From Actinoplanes sp. TBRC 11911 (GTDB lineage Bacteria > Actinomycetota > Actinomycetes > Mycobacteriales > Micromonosporaceae), in NCBI RefSeq assembly GCF_012933445.1, contig NZ_JABBNC010000008.1, positions 227,738-291,737 of the forward strand: 64,000 bases of DNA, read 5' to 3'. A program made the position numbers and the translations under genes. The notes below the pieces were generated by a model. That model was not told where the DNA came from. It worked only from the letters and a program-made list of their open reading frames with translations, and did not search any database. Shown one piece after another: positions 16,728 to 24,343 of this stretch. Positions within the stretch are counted from its first letter, which is position 1, and each line of letters opens with the position of its first letter.

Positions 16728-16743
16728 CGCGACCGCGAGCCGT

Positions 16744-17184
16744 TCATCGACCGTCCCGCACCGTGACCGAACACTGGGTGACCGTGTTGGGTTTGGTCGC
16801 GGTCTCCCCGTCCATGGCAAGCTGAGACGTCGCGATCTGGCACCCCACCGTCTTGTTCCGGTCGATATTCAGGGCGCTCAGCGAGAGATACAGGTCAGAT
16901 TCCTTAGCCGCCACCGTGACCGTGCGCGTCCAGGGTATCGGCGCGACGAGGCTGACCGATTTCTCGCCCAGCGTGTAGACGATCGCCGCCTCGCCCTTGC
17001 CCGTGACGTCGAAGGTAACCTTGATCGTCTCGTCGCCGCGCGGCTGGACGGTGCCGGGTGAGGCGGTCACTGTTCCGGCATGCGAGGCCGGCGGTGGAGT
17101 GCCCGGCGACGCGTCACCCCTGCAGGACGACATGCAAGCAATGGTCACGGCGAGAGCCGCGCACGTGAGCCCGGAGCGACGCAT
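16744..17184 (-). CDS. MmpS-like lipoprotein
   Basis: 146 residues. The signal peptide ends in a lipobox-like ACMSSC (Cys21 lipidated). A Pro/Ser-rich linker is followed by a beta-sandwich of the MmpS type: VTFDVTGKGEAAIVYTLG, PIPWTRTVTV, DLYLSLSALN, then a Cys-containing strand and a second Cys (TQCSV) that could pair. In mycobacteria MmpS proteins assist MmpL transporters, but in other actinobacteria such lipoproteins occur alone, as here. It would be anchored outside the membrane. Function is unknown. Confidence 0.7.
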   Translation of the reverse strand: MRRSGLTCAALAVTIACMSSCRGDASPGTPPPASHAGTVTASPGTVQPRGDETIKVTFDVTGKGEAAIVYTLGEKSVSLVAPIPWTRTVTVAAKESDLYLSLSALNIDRNKTVGCQIATSQLAMDGETATKPNTVTQCSVTVRDGR

Positions 17185-17283
17185 TTAAGTATCTTGGCCC
17201 ACCCGAAGGTCGTCGGCATCACCCGGCGACCTTCGGCGCCGGGTCGCACGGCGGCTCCGGCACGGCGTGGTAACGCGGCAGGG

Positions 17284-17751
17284 TCAGCTCCAGAGCGCAC
17301 ACCACGTCTTCTCGCCGACCACCCCGTCAACCGACAGCGGATTCCCGTCGAAGTCGACATTGTCCGTCTGGAACGCCCGCACAGCCGACAACGTGTTGGA
17401 CCCGAACACCCCGTCCGCCTTTCCGGGGTCGAACGGATCGTGGTCGAAGCTCTGCAAGATTTCCTGAAGGAGCTTCACCCCGTCCCCGGTCGAGCCTTCC
17501 TTGACCGTGTCCGGTGCCAGCCTCGCCCACGTCTTCGGGCCGACGGTCCCGTCGACGCTCAGCGGGAACGAGAACGCCCAGAACTCGCCGACGCCGCGGT
17601 CCAGCTGGTACCGGATCACCCGGTTCTTGGTCACCGGGCCGAAGATGCCGTCGTCGGTGCCCGGTGGCAGATAGAAGCGGCAAATCAAGGCTCGCTGCGC
17701 CTTCTTGACGGCGTCGCCTTTCGAGCCCGCTTTGATGGTCGGATTCGCCAT
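17284..17751 (-). CDS. protein with two peptidoglycan-binding-like domains, no signal peptide
   Basis: 155 residues, made almost entirely of two PG_binding_1-like repeats. The first (residues ~5-75) has IKAGSKGDAVKKAQRAL, DDGIFGPVTKNRVI and VDGTVGPKTWARL. The second (~80-155) has VKEGSTGDGVKLLQEIL, ADGVFGSNTLSAVRAFQ and VDGVVGEKTWCAL. The domain normally binds cell-wall glycan or peptide and is attached to hydrolases, but here there is no catalytic domain and no export signal. It could be exported by a non-classical route or act as an intracellular adaptor. Confidence 0.85.
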   Translation of the reverse strand: MANPTIKAGSKGDAVKKAQRALICRFYLPPGTDDGIFGPVTKNRVIRYQLDRGVGEFWAFSFPLSVDGTVGPKTWARLAPDTVKEGSTGDGVKLLQEILQSFDHDPFDPGKADGVFGSNTLSAVRAFQTDNVDFDGNPLSVDGVVGEKTWCALWS

Positions 17752-17866
17752 TGATATTCCTCCTGGAAAAGAGCGCCACGAGCCGGCGCGGTTCCCTCAG
17801 CATCAGCGGGCCGCCCGATAGATCGATAGCCGTATGTCGCAAGCCGGACACGGGGTGAGCCGGACC

Positions 17867-17950
17867 GGTGGGACAGCCCGGTCGTGCGTGAGGAGATGTT
17901 GTTGCAGGCGGCCGGGCGAAGACCTGGGGACCCTTCGTCGAGGCGTACCG
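17867..17950 (+). repeat. 84-bp dispersed element, copy A
   Basis: One of three ungapped 84-bp copies (others at 20901-20984 and 24177-24260, both inverted). All begin GGTGGGACAGCCCGG with 22 identical bases, have CCGGGC near the middle, and end GGCGTAC plus G-rich bases. GCCCGG and CCGGGC could pair to form a stem. This copy lies just upstream of the PaxB/Pyr4-like gene, in the sense direction. Confidence 0.8.
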
Positions 17951-17980
17951 GAGGCCCTCGTTCTGGGACATGCCACGACG

Positions 17981-18655
17981 TTGCGCGAGAAACGATCATG
18001 GGCGTTTGTGCTGTTCGTTTCTCTGCTCGCGCTCAGCGGGCTCGCGTGGGGGGTCGTCTACGTCGCCGCGATCCGGGCCGGAATGCGCGACAAGACGTTT
18101 GCGATGCCGTTGTTCGCCTTAGGACTGAATCTGTCGTGGGAAGGGCTGTACGCGGTCGTCTCGCTCGTGGCCGGCGGGGAGGTTCTCTTTCAAGGCTTCA
18201 TCGATGCGCTGTGGGCGCTGCTCGACTGCGGGATCCTCTACACCTATCTGCGTTACGGGCGGGTCGGGGCGCGGTGGGTGTTCGGGACGTGGACCGTGCT
18301 CGCGCTGGCCACCTCGTTCATTCTGCAACTGTTGTTCCTCAACGAGTTCGGGTCGCGGATGGGCAGCGCCTACTCGGCGTTTCTGCAGAACCTGCTGATG
18401 TCGATTCTGTTCATCAACATGTTCGTCACTCGTCGTGGGACGGCCGGGCAGTCACTGTTGATCGCGGTCGCCAAATGGCTCGGGACGCTGGCGCCGACAA
18501 TCGCTTTCGGCGTGCTCGGCCACAGCCTTTTCTTTCTCGTCTGCGGTGCCCTGTGCACGCTTTTCGATCTGGCCTATATCGGCTTGCTGGCGCGCCCGGC
18601 GTCGATCGCATTGTTCGTCGATTCTCCGGTGCCGGAGAGATCCCCGGTGGGGTGA
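17981..18655 (+). CDS. PaxB/Pyr4-like integral membrane protein (possible membrane terpene cyclase)
   Basis: About 224 residues from TTG 17981; the reading frame is open further upstream but that part only translates the 84-bp repeat. There are six to seven membrane segments. Family-like landmarks are [19 protein letters not shown] (compare the N.xWE..Y helix of fungal PaxB and Pyr4), [25 protein letters not shown], and [16 protein letters not shown]. In Pyr4 an acidic residue in the NxxWE helix and a later Asp are needed for cyclisation; this protein keeps the Glu and has Asp in LFDLAYIG. No prenyltransferase or epoxidase gene is nearby, so the reaction is unproven. Confidence 0.65.
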   Translation: MREKRSWAFVLFVSLLALSGLAWGVVYVAAIRAGMRDKTFAMPLFALGLNLSWEGLYAVVSLVAGGEVLFQGFIDALWALLDCGILYTYLRYGRVGARWVFGTWTVLALATSFILQLLFLNEFGSRMGSAYSAFLQNLLMSILFINMFVTRRGTAGQSLLIAVAKWLGTLAPTIAFGVLGHSLFFLVCGALCTLFDLAYIGLLARPASIALFVDSPVPERSPVG

Positions 18656-18740
18656 GGCGTTCGTTCTCGGGGCGCAACCGGGCTGCGATACCGTCGGTGC
18701 GCCCCCGTCTGGCGGGGGCGAACGATCAAGGGAGACACGC

Positions 18741-18935
18741 ATGTCCGACTCTTCCGCCGAATCCGACGCGACCGACGCCGAACCGACTGAGGAGGTCTTC
18801 GAGAACCGGGCGGCCCGGCGGGCCAAGGGCAAGAAGACGCCCGGCCGCACCGAAATCTTCGGCAAGGGGCAGCCGCCGGCCGGCCGCGGCTCCGTGCAGA
18901 GCCCCCGGCAGTACGGCAACCGGCGTAGCGGCTGA
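18741..18935 (+). CDS. small basic/acidic hypothetical protein
   Basis: 64 residues with a good ribosome-binding site (AAGGGAGA) 7 bases before ATG 18741. The N-terminal third is acidic (Ser/Asp/Glu), the rest is basic with [14 protein letters not shown] and [17 protein letters not shown]. It is probably disordered, with no cysteine and no membrane segment. Such a charge pattern would fit nucleic-acid or ribosome contact, but I do not recognise the family. Confidence 0.65.
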   Translation: MSDSSAESDATDAEPTEEVFENRAARRAKGKKTPGRTEIFGKGQPPAGRGSVQSPRQYGNRRSG

Positions 18936-19071
18936 CCAGGAGAAACGGCCGGGCGTAATCGCTCGGCCGCACCCCTTTCCGGGCGAAAATGGGTTGCGCC
19001 GACCGGCTGCGGGCAAGAAATGTCACACCCGTACGGGACGATGCGGCCATGCCCAACGGAGGGGGACCACC

Positions 19072-20055
19072 ATGACCACACCGGCCATCGAGACCGCCGG
19101 TCTCGTGAAGACGTTCGGTGACAACCGCGCCGTCGACGGTGTCGATCTGTCGGTGCCGGCCGGCACCGTGTACGGCCTGCTCGGGCCCAACGGCGCGGGC
19201 AAGACCACCGTGGTGCGCATGCTGGCGACGCTGTTGCGCCCGGATGGCGGCAGCGCCCGCGTGTTCGGGCACGACGTGATCCACCAGGCCGACGCGGTCC
19301 GCAGCCGGGTGAGCCTGACCGGCCAGTACGCCTCGGTCGACGAGGACCTGACCGGCACGGAGAATCTGGTGCTGCTCGCCCGGCTCCTCGGCCATTCCAA
19401 ATCCCAGGCGCGCGAGCGTGCCGCGCGGCTGCTCGAGGCGTTCGGGCTCACCGACGCCGCCGACCGCCAGGTGAAGAAGTATTCGGGCGGCATGCGCCGG
19501 CGCATCGACATCGGCGCCAGCATTCTCAACACGCCCGACCTGCTGTTTCTCGACGAGCCGACGACCGGGCTCGACCCGCGCAGCCGCAACCAGGTGTGGG
19601 ACATCGTGCGGCTGGTGGTCGCCCACGGCACGACCGTGCTGCTCACCACGCAATATCTCGACGAGGCCGACCGATTAGCCGGCCGGATCGCGGTGATCGA
19701 CCACGGCACGGTGATCGCCGAGGGCACTCCCGGCGAGCTCAAAGCCTCGATCGGGGCCGGCACTGTGCACGTCCGGCTGCGCGACCCGGATCAGCGACCG
19801 GCCGCCGAGCGGGTGCTGGCCGAGGAACTGGGCACCGCGGTGCAGCTCGATCCCGACCCGGTCGCGCTGACCGCGCGGGCCGAGGCCGCCGGGTCCGAGC
19901 GCGGGGCCGCCGAGCATGCCGCGCGGGTGCTCGGCCGGCTCGCCGAGGCCGGCATCGTGGTCGACGACTTCTCCCTCGGCCAGCCCAGCCTCGACGAGGT
20001 GTTCCTGGCCCTGACCGACCGCCCCGCCGTCGCCGTCGAGGAGGCCGTGGCATGA
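19072..20055 (+). CDS. DrrA-like ABC exporter ATPase
   Basis: 327 residues from ATG 19072 with a GGAGGGGGA ribosome-binding site. Walker A is [13 protein letters not shown], the signature is [12 protein letters not shown], and Walker B is [17 protein letters not shown]. The C-terminus carries the DrrA-type extension ending [17 protein letters not shown]. It pairs with the permease that overlaps its stop (ATGA) to form a two-component ABC-2 exporter, a group associated with daunorubicin or other lipophilic drug efflux and lipid export. No biosynthetic cluster is adjacent, so the substrate is unknown. Confidence 0.93.
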   Translation: MTTPAIETAGLVKTFGDNRAVDGVDLSVPAGTVYGLLGPNGAGKTTVVRMLATLLRPDGGSARVFGHDVIHQADAVRSRVSLTGQYASVDEDLTGTENLVLLARLLGHSKSQARERAARLLEAFGLTDAADRQVKKYSGGMRRRIDIGASILNTPDLLFLDEPTTGLDPRSRNQVWDIVRLVVAHGTTVLLTTQYLDEADRLAGRIAVIDHGTVIAEGTPGELKASIGAGTVHVRLRDPDQRPAAERVLAEELGTAVQLDPDPVALTARAEAAGSERGAAEHAARVLGRLAEAGIVVDDFSLGQPSLDEVFLALTDRPAVAVEEAVA

Positions 20056-20891
20056 GCACCGTGACCGAACCCGCCGCCTACACCCCGTCCGCCGAGTCGC
20101 TGAGCGCCGTCCTGGCGCGCGGCGACAAACCCGGCCGCCCCGGCGCGCTCGCCGCGTCCATCGCCTTCGGCTGGCGCGCCATGCTGAAGATCAAGCACGT
20201 GCCCGAGCAGCTGTTCGACGTGACCGCGTTCCCGATCATCATGACGCTGATGTTCACGTATCTGTTCGGCGGCGCCCTCGCCGGCTCGACCCGCGAGTAC
20301 CTGCAGTTCTTCCTGCCCGGCATCATGGTCACCAGCGTCGTGATGATCACCATGTACACCGGCGTCGGCCTCAACACCGACATCGAGAAGGGCGTCTTCG
20401 ACCGCTTCCGCACGCTGCCGGTGTGGCGCCCGGCCGCCCTGGTCGGCATGATCTTCGGCGACGTCCTGCGCTACATCCTGGCCGCCGCCACCATCATGGT
20501 CGTCGGCCTGATCCTCGGCTTCCGCCCCGCCGGCGGCCTGATGGGCGTGCTCGCCGGCATCGCCCTGCTGGTCGTCTTCTCGTTCGCGTTCTCCTGGATC
20601 TGGACGATGTTCGGCCTGTTCCTGCGCTCCGAGAAATCCGTGATGGGCGTCAGCATGCTGGTCCTGTTCCCGCTGACCTTCCTCAGCAACGTCTTCGTCG
20701 AGCCGTCCACGATGCCGGGTTGGCTGCAGGCGTTCGTCGAGGTCAACCCCATCTCCCACCTGGTCACCGCGATCCGCTCCATCATGGCCGGCAGCTGGGA
20801 CATGGGCGCCGTCATGTGGACGCTGATCGCAAGCGCGGCCCTCGTGGCAGTGTTCGGCACCCTGACAATGCGCCTGTATAACCGCAAATAA
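20052..20891 (+). CDS. DrrB-like ABC-2 exporter permease
   Basis: 279 residues with six predicted membrane segments in the ABC-2 pattern. The elbow region is [20 protein letters not shown], followed by helices [36 protein letters not shown] and [18 protein letters not shown], then the conserved [17 protein letters not shown] loop. Its start overlaps the ATPase stop, so the pair is translated together. An inverted copy of the 84-bp element begins 9 bases after the stop codon. Confidence 0.93.
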   Translation: MSTVTEPAAYTPSAESLSAVLARGDKPGRPGALAASIAFGWRAMLKIKHVPEQLFDVTAFPIIMTLMFTYLFGGALAGSTREYLQFFLPGIMVTSVVMITMYTGVGLNTDIEKGVFDRFRTLPVWRPAALVGMIFGDVLRYILAAATIMVVGLILGFRPAGGLMGVLAGIALLVVFSFAFSWIWTMFGLFLRSEKSVMGVSMLVLFPLTFLSNVFVEPSTMPGWLQAFVEVNPISHLVTAIRSIMAGSWDMGAVMWTLIASAALVAVFGTLTMRLYNRK

Positions 20892-20900
20892 GACCCTTCC

Positions 20901-20984
20901 CCGTACGCCTCGGCGAGGAGTTCCGGGGTTTCCGCCCGGCTGGTTGCAACAACAGCTCCTCGCGCACGACCGGGCTGTCCCACC
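20901..20984 (-). repeat. 84-bp dispersed element, copy B
   Basis: Inverted copy of the element described at 17867-17950. It shares the same 22-base opening, the GCCCGG/CCGGGC pairing segments and the GGCGTAC end. It lies directly downstream of the DrrB-like gene on the opposite strand, so it is not a 5' leader of any gene here. Confidence 0.8.
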
Positions 20985-21180
20985 GCTTCAGCCGAACGTG
21001 TCACGCCCACCGGTTCAGCCGAACGTGTCGCGCGCCGTGATCGCGCGCCCGCCGCCGTGGCGGGCCGACGGCGCCTGGCCCGCGGCGCGCGGCCGATGGT
21101 GTGGAGCCGATGGCGTGCGGCCGATGGCGAGAGCGCGGGCGAGGCCTCGCCCGCGACAAATCACCGCGCAACAATCGCGC

Positions 21181-21300
21181 CGTGACAAATCGCGCCGTGA
21201 CAAATCGCGCCGTGACAAATCGCGCCGTGACAAATCGCGCCGTGACAAATCGCGCCGTGACAAATCGCGCCGTGACAAATCGCGTCGTGACAAATCGCGC
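21181..21300. repeat. eight tandem 15-bp repeats
   Basis: Eight head-to-tail copies of CGTGACAAATCGCGC, seven identical and one with a single change (CGCGT). Degenerate units continue on both sides (about 21152-21180 and 21311-21400). The array lies outside any gene. The unit has the size and spacing of an iteron or protein-binding array, but no replication gene is nearby. Confidence 0.9.
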
Positions 21301-21488
21301 CGCAGGCCGCCCCGTGACAAATCGCCACAATAGTCGCCCCGCCACAGATTGCCGTGGCAAATCGGCTCGTGATAAGCCGCCCCGTGACAGATGGCAGCCT
21401 TCGGCTATCGGTCGCATCGGGACCAGGCGCCCTTTCATGCCCTTTGACCGCTTTCGATGCTCCCGTTCAGGTGTCCGCGGCCGTATTT

Positions 21489-21541
21489 TCGAGACCTTGG
21501 AGAGTTATGGCTCGTATGTGGGCACAACTCTCCAAGGTCTC
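21489..21541. repeat. 17-bp perfect inverted repeat with 19-base loop
   Basis: CGAGACCTTGGAGAGTT (21489-21505) is repeated in inverse at 21525-21541. The local composition is noticeably less GC-rich than the flanks. The core GACCTTGGAGAGTT recurs at 63985-63998, at the right edge of the window. Confidence 0.85.
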
Positions 21542-21801
21542 GCAATCACGCGATGCCCGGCCGTCACAAAGGTTGGCGGACAGGTACAAAACGACCGTCC
21601 TTTTCGGATGGTCGTCCATCATGCAGGCATTGTCGCCCGAATAATGAGATCGCGGCACCCGGCGTTGCTGGGCGGCCAGCGCGGCACGGGTCGCGCGCCG
21701 GGTTTGGGTGACCGTTCGGGTGGAGGCTCGGGCCGGCACTCGCGCTATCGGAACTGAATGGTGGTGCTGAGCGTCTTCGGGCGTTACGAACGGCGGTCAG
21801 A

Positions 21802-21835
21802 GCGGTGCGGGCCCGGACCGACCGGCCCGCACCGC
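21802..21835. terminator. hairpin terminator of the phospholipase C gene
   Basis: GCGGTGCGGGCC and its exact complement form a 12-bp stem with a 10-base loop, 6 bases beyond the phospholipase C stop codon at 21841. Confidence 0.85.
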
Positions 21836-21840
21836 CACGG

Positions 21841-23970
21841 TCAGCCGGTGATGCTGTCCTTGCCGGTCTCGAGGTGACCGACGAAGCGCTGCGACCACGC
21901 CGTGTCGCTGTGGGTCGTGACCGTCACGTCGTACCAGCCGTGGCTGGTCCGCACCGGGTCGATCACCGTCTCTTCCTTGCCGTGCGGAGCAACCTTGATG
22001 GTGTGCGGCCGCGCCGAGTTGTAGTGGTTGTGCGTGATCGTGAACGTCACCGCCGACTTGCCGTGGTTGGCGAGCGACAGCCGCAGCTGGGGCTCGCGTT
22101 CCGACCGGCCCTCGTAGTACGTCACGTCGACCGAGAGGTCCTTGCCGACTGCGGCCAGGTCGCCGGTGAAGCGGCGCAGGAACCGGTTCGGCCCGGTGAC
22201 GGTAAGGTCGTAGCGGGAGCCGTCCACCGGCCCGGTGCCGGCAACGGTCGCGTGCGGCCGCACGGTGTACTGCCCCGGGAACGCGCCCGGATACTCCGAA
22301 AGCGACGGCACCCCGGCAAGGTTGTCGTAAACCGCGAAGTGGCTCGCCTTGGTAACGAACGGCGCCGCGTTGGTGAACGAGAACGTCGCCTTCCCACCCC
22401 GGAAGCCGGTCAAGACGGCGTTCGGCTGGCAGGACACCGGCCGGGCCCGCTTGGTCCCCGCCTCCTGACGGGGCATCGTGTTGTCACCCGGCAGCGGCGT
22501 ATAGCGGGTCTCCGGGATCAGCGCCCCGGTGTCCGGCAGGTGCGGCAGGCCGTACACGGGTGACGTGAAGTCGAACGCGCTCGTCAGGTCGCCGCAGATC
22601 GAGCGCCGCCACCGGCTGATGTTCGGCGAGATGGCCGGCTTGCCGATCGCGGTCGTCCACTTCTCGATGAACTGGATGACCGACGTGTGGTCGGACACCT
22701 GCGAGGTCACCCACCCGCCACGGGACCAGGGCGAGGCGACGATCAGCGGTACGCGAAAGCCCAGCCCGACCGGCAGCGGAGCGTTGACGCCGTACTCCGT
22801 CATGGTCCCCGGCACGAACTCGTCCGTCTCACCGGGCGTGGGCATGGGCGGCGGGACGTGGTCGAACTGCCCGTCGTTCTCGTCGTAGTTGATGATCACC
22901 ACGGTGGAGTTGAGGACGTCCGGGTCGGCGTTCAGCGCCTCGAAGACGCCGCGCAGGAAATAGGCGCCGTTGCTGGGCGCGGTGACCGGATGTTCGGAGA
23001 AGAACTGGTTGTTCACGATCCAGCTGACCTGCGGCAGCGTGCCCCCGACGACATCGGCGCGAATCGCCGCGATGAGATTGTCGGCGTTCCCGGAGAGCCC
23101 GGTGACCGGCTCGGGAACGTTCTTCACCCCGTTGTCGTAGAAGACATTTCCGGGAGCGGCCTGGCCACCCTGCGAGGGGTCGAGCTTGGCGAATGTGTCG
23201 AAGTATTCGAGGCCGTTGTCGCCGTAGTCGTCGGCGCACTGGTAAACGCGCCATTTGACCCCGGCGGCCTGCAGCGTCTCGGCGTACGACTGCCAGGGCA
23301 GATTCTCGCCGAGCTCGTCACCGCCTTCGTTGGCGATGAATTCGCCGTGCTTGCGGTCGGCGTTGATGGTCCCGCCCCACAGATAGGTGCGGTTCGGCCC
23401 GGTAGCGCTCAGCACCGAGCAGTGGTAAGCGTCGCCGATCGTGTACGCGTCGGCGAGCGCATAGTGGAACGGCAGGTCGGCGCGGTCGAGATAGCCGAGC
23501 GTCGTCGGGCCGCCCTTCGCGTAGTACCAGCCGTTCATCAGCCCGCCGAACCAGGCGCCGTGCTGATCGTCCCAGCCGTGACTCGTACCGCCGTAGTTGG
23601 CCGCACCCAGCTCCGCACTCGGCGGCGTGGCCCCTTGCCAGCTCTTGGCGCCGCTGAGCCGCCACGGATATTGCGTGGCCGCGCCGTCCGTCGGCGTGAC
23701 CGGCTGCTCCCAGACACTCTTGCCGCCCGGCAGCTGAATCGTCGACCGGTCCCCGAACCCGCGCACCCCCTTCATGCTGCCGAAATAGTGATCGAAACTG
23801 CGGTTCTCCTGCATGATCACGACGACGTGCTGGACGTCGCGGATGTCACCGTGCGGGTGGCGCGGCCGACCGGCCGCCTCAGCGGGATCGGCGATCGAGG
23901 CGCCGACGGCGGCCGCTCCGGTGATCGCGGCGGCACCACCGAGAAGAGTCCTACGGGATAACTTCGACAT
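21841..23970 (-). CDS. secreted phosphocholine-type phospholipase C (TAT-exported)
   Basis: 709 residues from ATG 23970, with GGAGG 10 bases upstream; a TTG three codons earlier is less likely. It has a twin-arginine signal (KLSRRTLLGGAAAI) with cleavage near AEA. The phosphoesterase domain starts HVVVIMQENRSFDHYFG, the metal/nucleophile region of this family. It continues with SATGPNRTYLWGG, INYDENDGQFDHVPPP and SPWSRGGWV. Two C-terminal beta domains (DUF756, residues ~510-600 and ~610-705) follow. Length and order match PlcC/PlcN-like enzymes that cleave phosphatidylcholine or sphingomyelin outside the cell. Such genes are often phosphate-regulated; no Pho box was identified. A hairpin and an 84-bp repeat lie in its upstream region. 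Confidence 0.93.
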   Translation of the reverse strand: MSKLSRRTLLGGAAAITGAAAVGASIADPAEAAGRPRHPHGDIRDVQHVVVIMQENRSFDHYFGSMKGVRGFGDRSTIQLPGGKSVWEQPVTPTDGAATQYPWRLSGAKSWQGATPPSAELGAANYGGTSHGWDDQHGAWFGGLMNGWYYAKGGPTTLGYLDRADLPFHYALADAYTIGDAYHCSVLSATGPNRTYLWGGTINADRKHGEFIANEGGDELGENLPWQSYAETLQAAGVKWRVYQCADDYGDNGLEYFDTFAKLDPSQGGQAAPGNVFYDNGVKNVPEPVTGLSGNADNLIAAIRADVVGGTLPQVSWIVNNQFFSEHPVTAPSNGAYFLRGVFEALNADPDVLNSTVVIINYDENDGQFDHVPPPMPTPGETDEFVPGTMTEYGVNAPLPVGLGFRVPLIVASPWSRGGWVTSQVSDHTSVIQFIEKWTTAIGKPAISPNISRWRRSICGDLTSAFDFTSPVYGLPHLPDTGALIPETRYTPLPGDNTMPRQEAGTKRARPVSCQPNAVLTGFRGGKATFSFTNAAPFVTKASHFAVYDNLAGVPSLSEYPGAFPGQYTVRPHATVAGTGPVDGSRYDLTVTGPNRFLRRFTGDLAAVGKDLSVDVTYYEGRSEREPQLRLSLANHGKSAVTFTITHNHYNSARPHTIKVAPHGKEETVIDPVRTSHGWYDVTVTTHSDTAWSQRFVGHLETGKDSITG

Positions 23971-23989
23971 GACGGTCAAGACCTCCGGC

Positions 23990-24010
23990 TCCGGGATGCG
24001 ACATCCCGGA
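23990..24010 (-). promoter_or_regulatory. hairpin in the phospholipase C leader
   Basis: TCCGGGATG-CGA-CATCCCGGA is a perfect 9-bp stem with a 3-base loop. On the mRNA it ends 4 bases before the GGAGG ribosome-binding site of the phospholipase C gene. The position could affect translation or mRNA stability; no ligand-binding architecture is visible. Confidence 0.55.
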
Positions 24011-24176
24011 CGCTCGTCCCGCCAGATTTCCCGCGAGCGACGGCCAGCCGAAGGCGATATTGCCGCTGACGCAAGTCTATTGCCATGCGAATCTCTTCGG
24101 ACTTGCGCAGAGGAAGCGAATAGCCGCTGGTCAGAGCGTTCCGTCTATGCCGATTAGACCCTTTCGAACCCCGAGC

Positions 24177-24260
24177 CGGTACGCCTCGCCGAACAGTCCC
24201 CGAGGTTTCGCCCGGCTGAGCGCGACACCATCTCCTCACGCACGACCGGGCTGTCCCACC
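24177..24260 (-). repeat. 84-bp dispersed element, copy C
   Basis: Third copy of the element at 17867-17950, inverted. It lies about 200 bases upstream of the phospholipase C start and in the same direction as that gene. It is nearly identical to copy A over the first 32 bases. Confidence 0.8.
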
Positions 24261-24266
24261 GACAAG

Positions 24267-24301
24267 GGCGCCGGCCCCGACCACTGAGTCGGGGCGGCGC
24301 C
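24267..24301. terminator. hairpin terminator after the alcohol dehydrogenase gene
   Basis: GGCGCCGGCCCCGAC and its near-complement flank CACTGA, about 43 bases beyond the alcohol dehydrogenase stop at 24344. Confidence 0.7.
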
Positions 24302-24343
24302 GGACGAAAACTAGGTTGGCGGCTGTTCAATCCGCTCAGGACT

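Larger units (their letters stand above)
20985..21801. other. long gene-free stretch rich in repeats
   Basis: About 820 bp with no convincing gene. It contains a direct repeat of TTCAGCCGAACGTGTC (near 20988 and 21015), a 15-bp tandem array (21181-21300) with decayed units on both sides, and a 17-bp inverted repeat (21489-21541). Open frames through the tandem array give only five-residue repeats such as RRDKS or RFVTA. Confidence 0.7.

Noticed and set aside
17834..17980. Upstream extension of the PaxB-like protein, and peptide reading of the 84-bp repeats
   Set aside because: The extension is Cys/Arg-rich and translates the dispersed repeat; the other repeat copies lack usable start and stop codons, so the element is more likely non-coding.
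21181..21300. CRISPR array
   Set aside because: Units are directly adjacent 15-mers with no spacers, and no cas gene is present.
20944..21438. Open frames with RRDKS or RFVTA five-residue repeats as a repetitive protein
   Set aside because: They exist only because the repeat unit is 15 bp; no ribosome-binding site and both flanks are arginine-rich non-protein-like sequence on either strand.
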